Origin: Saprolegnia diclina VS20
Lineage: Eukaryota; Oomycota; Saprolegniomycetes; Saprolegniales; Saprolegniaceae
Direction of reading: 5' to 3'
DNA: 27,026 nucleotides
NCBI RefSeq assembly: GCF_000281045.1
Contig: NW_008246113.1
Coordinates: forward strand, 154,309 to 181,334
The position numbers and the translations under genes were made by a program. Below the pieces are notes generated by a model. That model searched no databases and was not told the DNA's origin. It saw only the letters and a program-made list of their open reading frames with translations. This document shows, piece by piece, positions 17,213-25,530 of the stretch (within the stretch, counting starts at the first letter, position 1; each line of letters begins with the position of its first letter).

Positions 17213-17998
17213 CTACATGTAGAGGCCGACCATGGCATCGACGTGGTCTCGGCAAATGGGGCACGACGGTTGCGACTGCATCCACTTGGCAAGGCACCCT
17301 TGGTGAAACACATGGCTGCAGCGCGTCTTGACGACGACGCCGGGAACCGAGAGGTCGGCTTCACTGAACGGCGCGAGGCAGATGCTGCAGTCGACATGGT
17401 CGGGGCAGCGGACGATGGCCGGCACCTTTTCGTAGCTGACCGTGAGCATCGCCGGCGCGGCCATGAACGACTGGACGACGTTGACGAGCTGGACCCAGAG
17501 CGCGGGCAGGTTGCTGGCGTCGTGCGCCAAGTCGATGAGGTGGATCTTCGAGTCGACGAGGCGGCAAAAGAAGACACGGAACGCCTTGGTGCGCTCAGCG
17601 ACGACCCACGACGCCTCCGAGTCGAGGCGCTTGGGCGGAAACGGCGTGTCGAGCAGCCACGCCAGCTGCAAGAGGAGCTCGCGGGCGAGGCGGTCCTTGA
17701 GCTTCGGGTGCGTTTGGTTGTACGCTGCAAAGAGCGACGCGAGCGACGTGCGGAAGGCCAGCACGGCCGAGTAGCGCGTCGATAGCGTCCAGTCGCGCTT
17801 GGTGACGGGGCAGCGAAGGCGAACGTTGTACGCCGTGTGCTTGGCGAGGTACCCGGCCTCGGTCGCACTCGTCGTTGTCGAGACCACGACGTCGTCCTCC
17901 ATCTTGGGCGAGAACGGCGCTTGATGGTCCTCGTCAAACGAGGCCATGGGCGAGAGCGCGCGCACGTCGACCTTGCTCAAGCTGCTTCGTAGCGCCAT
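17213..17998 (-). CDS. PX domain-RING-H2 E3 ligase
   Basis: Single exon, 261 aa from the ATG at 17998 (MALRSSLSKVDVRALSPMA); the frame is open further upstream only through alternative codons. The PX domain (about residues 45-175) has STRYSAVLAFR with the phosphate-binding Arg, the TPFPPKRLD loop with the conserved Lys, and AERTKAFRVFF with the third basic residue. This is the clearest classical PX pattern with the copies at 20279 and 22445. The RING-H2 (204-249) reads CSIC, CSHVFH..C, Trp in AKWMQ and CPIC. The protein ends almost at once, with VGLYM. A CCAAT box (CACCAATC on the minus strand) lies within 20 nt of the start and an initiator-like TCACTTTTCAAC about 45 nt upstream. Confidence 0.93.
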   Translation of the reverse strand: MALRSSLSKVDVRALSPMASFDEDHQAPFSPKMEDDVVVSTTTSATEAGYLAKHTAYNVRLRCPVTKRDWTLSTRYSAVLAFRTSLASLFAAYNQTHPKLKDRLARELLLQLAWLLDTPFPPKRLDSEASWVVAERTKAFRVFFCRLVDSKIHLIDLAHDASNLPALWVQLVNVVQSFMAAPAMLTVSYEKVPAIVRCPDHVDCSICLAPFSEADLSVPGVVVKTRCSHVFHQGCLAKWMQSQPSCPICRDHVDAMVGLYM

Positions 17999-20278
17999 GA
18001 GAGTGTAGTTGATTGGTGTTGGGTTTTCGGAAGCGAGTTGAAAAGTGAGGCCAGCTGGCTGTGCAGTGACGCCACTGGTCCGGCTTTGTGCCCGGACTTG
18101 AGGTTTCGAGAGATTCGAGCGAAAAAAGTGGATTCGCCCGCCCGTGCGACAGCGGCTCTTGCCGACGATCGCAACAGCGACGACCAAGCGCGCAGACAGG
18201 CGGTACGCGCGGAGGTGTCGATACTGACGTCGAGTGCGGAGGCACCGGAAGGCATGCAGCGCGCAACGCCTGGCGCCGCGCGGCCGGCGTCGACTACATA
18301 GTACCGGCGTTGAATGTGCGTACGACCCTTCCGTGTCGCAGGCGGATGACTGCCAACAGTGCCACCTCTGCTTGGTTTTCTCACCGTTTCACACGGTGCT
18401 TTTAGTGTTTTACACGTACGTGTGTTTTCTATGCATATCACACATATACTGCACGCGTGGGAAATTTGTGAAAAGGAGCCATCAAGCCTCTCAGCGCCGT
18501 GTGAGGACCCTTCATACGAGCACGCAGCGATAGCAAGATGCATACGTTTTCAAGGGACCTCGTACGCGGTGCAAGGACATCGGGAAGTGGAGATTCAATC
18601 GTGTGAAAAACACGTTTCGCACGTGTGCTATGTGAAAGAACACATTTCACATGTGGGCAACCCAGTGCAATGTGATGGCTTGTACCGCAATAAGTTCGAG
18701 ATTCGATCGTCGTCGGGCGTCGCATCTGGCGCTCGAACCAGCTTCTGAGCGCTGCGAACAAGCGCGCAATTGCCTCCAGCACACGCCAGTGGAGGTGGAT
18801 ATGCTGTGCCCGCCGCCCGTTGGGTGGGCCCGACGCGCTGCGGCGTGTGGCCACTGCCGCCGCCAGCGACGGGACAGTTGAATCTCAGGGGGCAGCTCGC
18901 GGTTCTTTGGGACGGCACGGGCTCGGCGGTCGGTGGCTACTCGCGGTATGACATCCACCTACACTTGCACTTGGTACGAGCGATCGAACGCCGCCTTCTT
19001 CTCGAGCCAACCATGGAGATTCGAGTCCATACTGCGCACCAGCACCGTGCATGACGACGATGGTTCGTCAAATCTGATCGTCTTGGCTGCGAAAAGGAAC
19101 CAAGCGCATTGGGAGAGTTTGACTTCAGCAGCAGCAAGCGTACACATACAACAACACCAACAACAGCGCAGTCGAAAAGAAGCGCGCGGGCTGCCGCAAC
19201 AAAAAGAAAAACGAACGCGCAAGAAGCTAGCATGGGAGGAACAGCGATAGAAGGCTGGTGAATACAGTAGCAGGTACCAGGTACTAGAGTGCTGCCCCAG
19301 AGCGTTGCTCAATCGGCGTTGTCTCTGACTCGCGTACAATACGTGAAGCGGGAGGAGATCCACGTGGACGCGCAGAGCTGACGCGCAGCTATGTACGACA
19401 TGCAGCTGGCTCATATTATCGCCGCATCTGATCCATGCACGGTAGTACCTCAACGCGGCAAGCTCCACTGGCAAAGAGTAGCTACGTATCCCTGACGAGG
19501 CTGGTAAACCAAGGTGGTCGGACCAAAATCCTCCGAGATTGAGCGCCGCCGAATCATCAACCTCGGAACACTGCCGTTGTTGAGCAAACAACGATGCTGC
19601 GCGGTATACTGTGCGCAAGGTGGGGGCGAAGGCGCAGTGAAACCCAAGTTCTGGACTGGTGTTGGACATGTACCAGACTGCGATCAGATGTGTACCAGAT
19701 ACACACGCCCGCTCGTTGCAGTTGGGACCGAATGCCCACTCTTTTCATTCTGATCTCAATGGGCCTCACCAGCCGCCAGTGTGAATGTGTTTGCTCAAGC
19801 TGTTTGCTCAGTTTCAAATATGCTGTGCACGCGCCAACCTTCCTTTGTGCGTGCTAGTCGGCATCACCGACGACTCGGTTCGTGTTGTGTTTGAACTCAA
19901 TATGGTGCTCGGGTTAGCTGCGATCGCGAGCCGGTGCAAAAGCGGCTCCAAAGCTGCTCGTTTCACGCAACTAGGCGCCCAGAGAGGTTGTACTAGTAGC
20001 TCCAACGCTGCGCAAAGTTGACTAAGAGATAATGGGAGAAGCGCACGAAGATGCGACGACCACGTTGGTACACCTTTCGAGGTTTGGTACCGAACGTGTC
20101 GCTCGTTCATTAGAATGGCTTTCGAATGGCACGTCCTCATCGGCTGTCGTGATGAGGTTATGGGTAGCATTGATGGTATATTGTCGCTTTGGCGTGGGCA
20201 CGACGCAGTCTGCTGTGTCCAAATGAGATGATTGAGTTTGAGTAAATTAAAAAATAACATCAAGTAGCCGCCAAGAAG
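17999..20278. other. Long intergenic stretch with small hairpins; no gene recognised
   Basis: This is the largest gap within the PX-RING array. It holds CACCGT/ACGGTG (18382-18398), the 12-bp palindrome ACACGTACGTGT (18412-18423) and the tandem hairpin unit at 18601-18656. Frames up to about 236 codons exist (for example 18959-19669 minus), but none shows a full domain. One 23-codon piece on the minus strand (19030-18959, MDSNLHGWLEKK) looks like the first strand of a PH domain with no continuation found. Confidence 0.45.
18601..18656. repeat. Two tandem imperfect hairpin units
   Basis: The unit GTGTGAAA...TTTCGCAC (18601-18622) is followed by a related one, ATGTGAAA (18630-18637) pairing perfectly with TTTCACAT (18645-18652) around a 7-nt loop. 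The units are about 29 nt apart and similar along their length, including the following GTGTGC/GTGGGC. The repeated TTTCACA/TTTCGCAC half-sites could be a binding site array for a dimeric factor. Confidence 0.65.
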
Positions 20279-21016
20279 CTAGACGGACACGGCAGCCGAC
20301 AAGAAGAGACCGACGATCGACTCGATGCGGTGGCGGCAGATGGGGCACGTCGCCGCCGTCTCCATCCACTCGGCGATGCAGCCTTGGTGAAACACATGCG
20401 TGCACTGCGTCTCGACGACGACACCGGGGATACCAAAGTCGTCACGGCTAAATGGCACAAGGCAAATGCTGCACTCGGTCTCATTCGGCAGGCTCGTGCG
20501 CGACTGAAAGGCCATCGAGAGCATCGATGGGGGTACTTCGAGGAACGCTTGCGCGAGCGCAATGTACGTGGCCCAAACGGGCGGCAGCGCCGAGGCCGAC
20601 GCGAGCTGGAAGAGGTGCGCTTTCGTGTCGAGAACTCTGTCGCAAAAGGTGCGGAATGCAATGCAGCGCTCGTCAATGACCCAGCCCGCCTCCGGGTCGA
20701 GGCGCTTGGGCGGAAACGGCGTCTCGAGAAGGCTCGCGAGCTGCAGCAAGAGCGGGTCGTCGCCGCGCGCATACGACGCATACAGCTTCTGCAGCGCGGT
20801 GCGGAAGGCAAGCATGGCCGAGTAGCGCTTCGTGACGCTCCAGCGGCGGCGCGTGACGGGGCAGACGAGCATCACGTGGTACTGCACGTACTTGCCGGCG
20901 TAGCCCGCGGCCTTGGTGCCAATGGACGTCCGGACGCGTGCGTCGGGCGAGGCCGGCGGCGCGGCCAGCAGCGGCGCGAACGCAATCGACGGCGACGGTG
21001 CTGCAATCGTCGTCAT
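20279..21016 (-). CDS. PX domain-RING-H2 E3 ligase
   Basis: Single exon, 245 aa from the ATG at 21016 (MTTIAAPSPSIAFAP). An Ala/Pro-rich N-terminus leads into PX (about residues 28-150): TKRYSAMLAFR with the PI3P-type Arg, TPFPPKRLD, and DERCIAFRTF. The RING-H2 (182-227) reads CSIC, CTHVFH..C, Trp in AEWME and CPIC, with all zinc ligands. The tail is IVGLFLSAAVSV, longer and hydrophobic. It is most like the gene at 17213-17998. The promoter has a TATA box and initiator at classical spacing, which supports this start and transcription. Confidence 0.93.
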   Translation of the reverse strand: MTTIAAPSPSIAFAPLLAAPPASPDARVRTSIGTKAAGYAGKYVQYHVMLVCPVTRRRWSVTKRYSAMLAFRTALQKLYASYARGDDPLLLQLASLLETPFPPKRLDPEAGWVIDERCIAFRTFCDRVLDTKAHLFQLASASALPPVWATYIALAQAFLEVPPSMLSMAFQSRTSLPNETECSICLVPFSRDDFGIPGVVVETQCTHVFHQGCIAEWMETAATCPICRHRIESIVGLFLSAAVSV

Positions 21017-21032
21017 GGTGCTCGGGTGGTTC

Positions 21033-21077
21033 GATTGCGAAAATGGGTTTGCCAAGCTGGCGTTACGATATTTTATA
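21033..21077 (-). promoter_or_regulatory. TATA box and initiator of a PX-RING gene
   Basis: On the minus strand TATAAAA (21077-21071) is followed after about 25 nt by CCATTTTCGCAATC (21046-21033), which resembles the oomycete initiator and its flank. The ATG is at 21016, so the 5' UTR would be under 35 nt. A GC-rich dyad (CCCCTACGGGG, about 21081-21091) sits just upstream of the TATA box. Confidence 0.5.
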
Positions 21078-21126
21078 GGGCCCCTACGGGGTCCTACGAA
21101 AAGGCTGCCATGCAAATGGCGTTTCT

Positions 21127-21873
21127 ATGGACGCGCCACCATGTTTCTGGCTCGAGAAGAGAAGCAACCCGCAGGTCGGCCTGCTGTACATAGCCAGCGA
21201 TACGCGCAACGATAGCGCCTGCCGAGGAATGACGCACGGGGTGTCTCTTGGACCCTCGAATTTTTACACTTGCGATGCGGGTCTGACTGTCTTCAGTGCG
21301 TTGGACGATGCTACGATTGAGCGACGTATAGTAGTCTTATCTCGATGCAATACAATTGTACAAAAGTACGTGCAAGGGGCCATCGATCTTGGATTAGCGA
21401 AGGCTCTCTTTGGAAGTCTTTCCCGGGTGCACTGTGGCTTCCACACGACAGGATTCGGTGGGGTGGGGGTGGGGGACCTACCGAAAGAGAAAAACAGCCT
21501 GGCCATGGTCCACACTGCAGATTCCTTGCAGTTGGGGCGATGGACTCGTCGCATCAAGTCACTTGTTAGGAATCTCATATTGCTTGCGCGTAGCGCGCCA
21601 TTTCGCTCGCACGTTGACGCAGGCGCAATCACACGATGCATTGACGGCCGAGACCAGCAAAGGCTCCTCGAAATGCTGTGCCAACGCGAAAGCACCCTGG
21701 GATGGTCGAGGCCGTCTCCAAGCGCCACGTCATGGGGTCTTGTCCGCATCCTCGCGGCGATGGCATCCAGTCTGCATTCGAATCGACATCGTCGAAGGAC
21801 CTGCAAGACGAGATGGACCACGCCAAGTTCACACAACAGGACCCTACGACACTGTGGGCGCTCTCGTGCCTAG
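21127..21873 (+). CDS. Hypothetical 248-codon open frame, doubtful
   Basis: It starts with ATG at 21127 (MDAPPCFWLEKRSNPQVGLL) and is divergent from the PX-RING gene starting at 21016, with 110 nt between the starts. No domain, signal or repeat is recognised. The middle part is protein-like (IERRIVVLSRCNTIVQKYVQ), whereas the end is Arg/Ser/Thr-rich and looks like noise. It has no clear initiator of its own. A frame this long is unusual for non-coding DNA, so a decayed or orphan gene is possible. Codon usage and transcript evidence would decide. Confidence 0.28.
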   Translation: MDAPPCFWLEKRSNPQVGLLYIASDTRNDSACRGMTHGVSLGPSNFYTCDAGLTVFSALDDATIERRIVVLSRCNTIVQKYVQGAIDLGLAKALFGSLSRVHCGFHTTGFGGVGVGDLPKEKNSLAMVHTADSLQLGRWTRRIKSLVRNLILLARSAPFRSHVDAGAITRCIDGRDQQRLLEMLCQRESTLGWSRPSPSATSWGLVRILAAMASSLHSNRHRRRTCKTRWTTPSSHNRTLRHCGRSRA

Positions 21874-22162
21874 CGTCATCGCTGCTGACATCAGTATCGA
21901 CGATTGCGCTTGCATCATCGTTTTCAAGTGGTCCTCACCGGCGCTTCCGTAGCGACAGTGGGCGCTTGGGTGGAGCTACACTGTGTTGACGTCTTCGATG
22001 CGACGGCCCAAGCGCGGCAAGCCGTCGAGTAGTGGACACACTGTGTTTGGTCCTCACTGAGCTCGACCAGTCGTCTCTCACGGCTCCAGCGCACTGCGCG
22101 GAAGCGACGGGTGCGTGGCTGCGAGGCTTGGATCGTTTTGAGCCACTGCAAACAGATAGGAA

Positions 22163-22187
22163 GATAGATAGATAGATAGATAGATAG
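22163..22187. repeat. (GATA)6 microsatellite
   Basis: Six GATA units plus one base. It is the same unit as the array at the window start and the spacer of the 53-bp duplication at 4222-4237. Confidence 0.95.
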
Positions 22188-22444
22188 TGTCGCATTTCTC
22201 AGCCGTAGAGCTCCTGGTTCATCGCGTATTCGGACGAAGCGGCAATGATTGCGTCGACCAGCATCTCTCTTCCAAGCTCCGACTTGCGTGCCCATACGTA
22301 CGGCCTACTAGCCTCGTGCGGAGGTTGCTACTGCAATGCATGGTATGGTATCGAAACCTCGGCATCGAGACGACAAGACACAGCGTTGACAAGTCAAACG
22401 GTCGTTGAAATAAGATTAAATACGAGACGAGAAGCACCACGCTT

Positions 22445-23185
22445 CTAATCGCTGTGGGCTTCGTACAGCGCCGTGATCTGCGAGATCGGGCCGCGGCAGA
22501 CAGGGCACGTCATGGCGCGGTTGCACCAGTCGTGGAGGCAGTCGCGGTGAAAACAATGGCCGCACGGCAACTTCAGAATCGCACCTGCCACCGCCAAGTC
22601 TGCGTGCTCGAACGCATCGAGGCAGATCGTGCAGTCATCGTCGCCAACGAGGCACGTCGGCGCGGGTTCAAACACCACACGCCGCACGTCTTCTGGCACA
22701 GCAAGAAACGTCGCGAGCGCCTCCTCCATGGCGGTGGCGCCCGACGCCCGGACGTCCGTGTAGAGCGCAAGCAGGTGGCCGACAAAGGCTTCAAACCCCT
22801 TGATGCGCGCCGCAATCACATGCGGCTTTTCCGCGTCCATGTGTTTTTTTGGGAACGGCAAACCCAGTGCCTCCTCCAAGTGCACACTGGCCACCGCGTT
22901 CATGTGGGCCAGCGTCATTGTCCGGAAGGCGAGCATCTCCGAGTAGCGCTTGGCGACGCGCCAAGTGCGGTGCGTAACAGGGCAGGTGAGGCCCATGTCA
23001 TACTGCACGTAGTACCCGAAGAAGGTCTGCCCCGACCCGATCGAGACCTCCACGTCGACGGTGGGCACGCTCGCCGACGTGTGCAAGTGGGTGGGCGACG
23101 GTGACGGCGACGGCAGCGACGAGGCGAGCGACTTGGCCATCGCCAGGAACGGTAGCTCTTCGCACGACGGTGATTTTTGCATCAT
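22445..23185 (-). CDS. PX domain-RING-H2 E3 ligase
   Basis: Single exon, 246 aa from the first of two adjacent ATGs at 23185 (MMQKSPSCEELPFLAMAK). A Ser/Pro-rich N-terminus precedes PX (about residues 45-165): AKRYSEMLAFR, which is closest of all five to the classical RRYSEF motif, then LPFPKKHMD and AARIKGFEAF. The RING-H2 (185-230) reads CTIC, CGHCFH..C, Trp in HDWCN and CPVC. The tail is QITALYEAHSD, where Ala replaces the usual Gly of GLY. It is the last of the minus-strand array. A strong initiator lies about 75 nt upstream. Expected to act on PI3P-containing endosomal membranes as an E3 ligase. Confidence 0.94.
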   Translation of the reverse strand: MMQKSPSCEELPFLAMAKSLASSLPSPSPSPTHLHTSASVPTVDVEVSIGSGQTFFGYYVQYDMGLTCPVTHRTWRVAKRYSEMLAFRTMTLAHMNAVASVHLEEALGLPFPKKHMDAEKPHVIAARIKGFEAFVGHLLALYTDVRASGATAMEEALATFLAVPEDVRRVVFEPAPTCLVGDDDCTICLDAFEHADLAVAGAILKLPCGHCFHRDCLHDWCNRAMTCPVCRGPISQITALYEAHSD

Positions 23186-23250
23186 GCTTATACTAGTCGA
23201 CGAAGAAGAGGAAGGGAAGAGAGGGCGGCGCGCTGTGCAGAACCAAACCA

Positions 23251-23266
23251 AACAAAGAATGAGCTC
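23251..23266 (-). promoter_or_regulatory. Oomycete-type initiator of a PX-RING gene
   Basis: The minus strand reads GAGCTCATTCTTTGTT, a good fit to the published oomycete core promoter (GCTCATTYYNCAWTTT). It lies 66-81 nt before the ATG at 23185. A CCAAT box in the same orientation (plus-strand ATTGG, about 23369-23373) lies a further 100 nt upstream, near a TTTTTGGCGGG string. Confidence 0.55.
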
Positions 23267-24941
23267 TTCGACGAAGAACGAGATGCGGGAGACAGGGCGA
23301 TCCGAGTTGCGACACGGACCCGCTTGATTTCTGTGGATTTAGACGACCCACTACAATCGCGCAAAGTGATTGGCCATTTTTGGCGGGACAAGCACTGTCC
23401 CAGCGAATGTCGATGAAAAAGGCTGGTTTCTTGAACTAAGCGTGCGGTCGACGGCCACTCACGCGCGTTCTCGTGGCAGAGACCGCCACACGGCACCAAG
23501 CATGCCACCACACGGTTCGATGAATGGCCGTCGCGCGTGCGAGAGATGTGGCTGGCGTGGGGACCGGTCGCCAGTCCATCCACTTTCTTTGGTGTCGCTG
23601 CTGTTGTTTCAGGTATGACACTGGTGTGGCGCGGCCGAGGACGGGCAACTGCGCCGATCTTGCGTGCGTGGTACGAACGGCCGTCGGGCAAGAGACTAGG
23701 TAGGACTACGTTGTTGGTCGAAGCCTTCTAGAAAGGCGAGGTATAGTTGCAGCTCTACTTCACCACCCGCTGTCGCCACAGACCGCAATTCAGCGTCCGA
23801 GTCCGTCGCGTCGATCGAGCGCGGATCGGACCGATACCAACACCAACTGCGTCATTGTTTTCGCTACAAGAGTGTACCTAGGAGTAGCAACCGTAGGTAA
23901 CGTCATCGACCACATCGCTGCATTGTCAGCAGCTGCAGCAGGGTACCCTAAACTGTTTCTGGAGGTGGATTTTCGACTCAGAGCGTGTAGTGCTTGGCAT
24001 CATCAGCGGTGAGGCGTACCAGTAGCCATGTTGAAGGCGAGGCGTATGGAGGGCGCAAACCGGGACGAGGTGGTCACGAAGCCCGGCGTCGTGGCGCAGG
24101 GCGTGCATCACTTGGAAGAGACTCATCGCTTGGGTACTTAGCGGTAAGTGATGAAGATCATGGTATTGATTGAGCCATGTGAAGATGCAGCTAGTTTCCA
24201 GCGATGCGCTCGTGAAACCAAGTGCATCTCGGTGGCTCTAGCCCCTCTGGCGTGAAGGGCTTGACGCCGAGCGACGCCTCGCCATGATAGCCCTGTTACT
24301 AAATATCTATGGAACCTTGTGCATCAGCGGTAGGATATGGCACAAACACGCTGCGGATACCCGTTGCGGCTCAGCCTGGTCAAGGAAAAGGTAGTTGTAG
24401 GACTTTGTTGATGGGCGTTTTGCTGGCCTCGGGCGACACCACATACCTTGTCCGTGTCGTTGAACGCTGCCGTGCTTGTAGTACCTCGAGCAAAGCGATG
24501 CAATTGCACGCGTTATTTCCACCGTCGACGCCGCGCCTTATCAGCAGCCAACGTGAGGTGGGTACGAGGAACGCTGGACGATTCAAGACCAGTCGACGAT
24601 ATCGGATGCCACAGGGCTCGGGCGCACCGACCCCGGCACGCACCATCGTTCGCAGGCTCGCCCACGCGCTACGCAAATGTATGACCTTTTGTGCAAATCC
24701 AACGGCAGGTTTATCGCTTGCAGTCCACGGTACTTTTTAATTGCTGTACTATCTCAGACGGTCACACTGCAATCTCACGTTGCGACAAGACTGTCGTTGC
24801 ACGGAGCAGCACAATGTGTGTTGCTTGGCCCAATGCGACGCTGCACTTTGCTTGCACACCATCCCAGCGACTTGGACTAGTCTAGTGTGCTCGCGAGCTG
24901 CTACCTCGTACGATCGACGTGGTGGCAAGGAAGTAGACAAT

Positions 24942-24986
24942 AGATCCAATCTGGAATAACTCATTTCAACAACAGATCCATTCTGG
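24942..24986 (+). repeat. Second copy of the 20-nt initiator-like sequence between 13-nt repeats
   Basis: AATAACTCATTTCAACAACA (24955-24974) is identical to 8133-8152. It is flanked by AGATCCAATCTGG (24942-24954) and AGATCCATTCTGG (24974-24986), which differ at one base. Here no TATA box lies close upstream and no clear gene follows for 500 bp. Confidence 0.75.
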
Positions 24987-25362
24987 CCACGCCGAGGTAG
25001 GCTGCATAGCGTCTGTTCATCCCCCTGTACCAGGTAGCCCAAAGTCAATCAAATACCAAGGACTTGGTTGCCAATGGCACATGTCTTACCTCCCGAGAGG
25101 TGGACCCTACTGCGGTAGAGTTCTCGCCGTCGCTTCAACAAGGCGCTGCCCGGACGGGCGAGAGATGGAACGAGCCGATCGCGAACACTGCTCATCTCTG
25201 CAGTTTGGGACGAGCCCTAGCAGCCCTAGTACCTATATAAATATATATATACCTTGTCGCTACTTATCGACGATGTGGTCCATTTCGCAGCTTACGGCGG
25301 ACTGCAAGCGTGAGCTTGCACTTGCCCTCAACGTCGCGCGGTGTGGCGCAAACATGCCCGCG

Positions 25363-25383
25363 ATTGGTCGAAAACCAGCCAAT
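25363..25383. promoter_or_regulatory. Inverted CCAAT-box pair
   Basis: ATTGG (25363-25367) and CCAAT (25379-25383) lie in opposite orientation within a wider imperfect dyad (GATTGG...CCAATC). They sit about 150 nt upstream of the ATG at 25531 and could bind NF-Y-type factors that drive the acyl-CoA synthetase-like gene. Confidence 0.4.
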
Positions 25384-25530
25384 CAACGCGCGTGGCATGG
25401 CTGTCCGGATACACATCCGGATACCTCGGCAAGTCGCATCATGCACCACAAAACCCGGCAACCTCTCAAACTGAATATCAATTGTGAATGGAAATTGCGT
25501 TGACTTTGGATTAGCGGCAATCGATCGACG

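Larger units (their letters stand above)
21017..22444. other. Intergenic stretch with one doubtful open frame
   Basis: Apart from the promoter at 21033-21077 it holds the open frame 21127-21873 and a GATA array at 22163-22187. No other feature is seen. Frames on the minus strand of this block are shorter and show no domain. Confidence 0.5.
23186..25530. other. Long intergenic stretch, no gene recognised
   Basis: Short frames include 23926-24126 minus (66 codons, MSLFQVMHALRHDAG), 24309-24740 plus (143 codons) and 25273-25503 plus (76 codons, MWSISQLTADCKREL), which follows a TATA run at 25234-25252. None has a recognisable domain. The 76-codon frame ends 27 nt before the next gene and could be an upstream ORF or nothing. 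The initiator-like repeat at 24942-24986 and the inverted CCAAT pair at 25363-25383 are the clearest signals. Confidence 0.45.

Noticed and set aside
18959-19030. PH-domain-like start (MDSNLHGWLEKK) on the minus strand
   Set aside because: Only 23 codons before a stop, and I could not find a splice partner carrying the rest of a PH domain.
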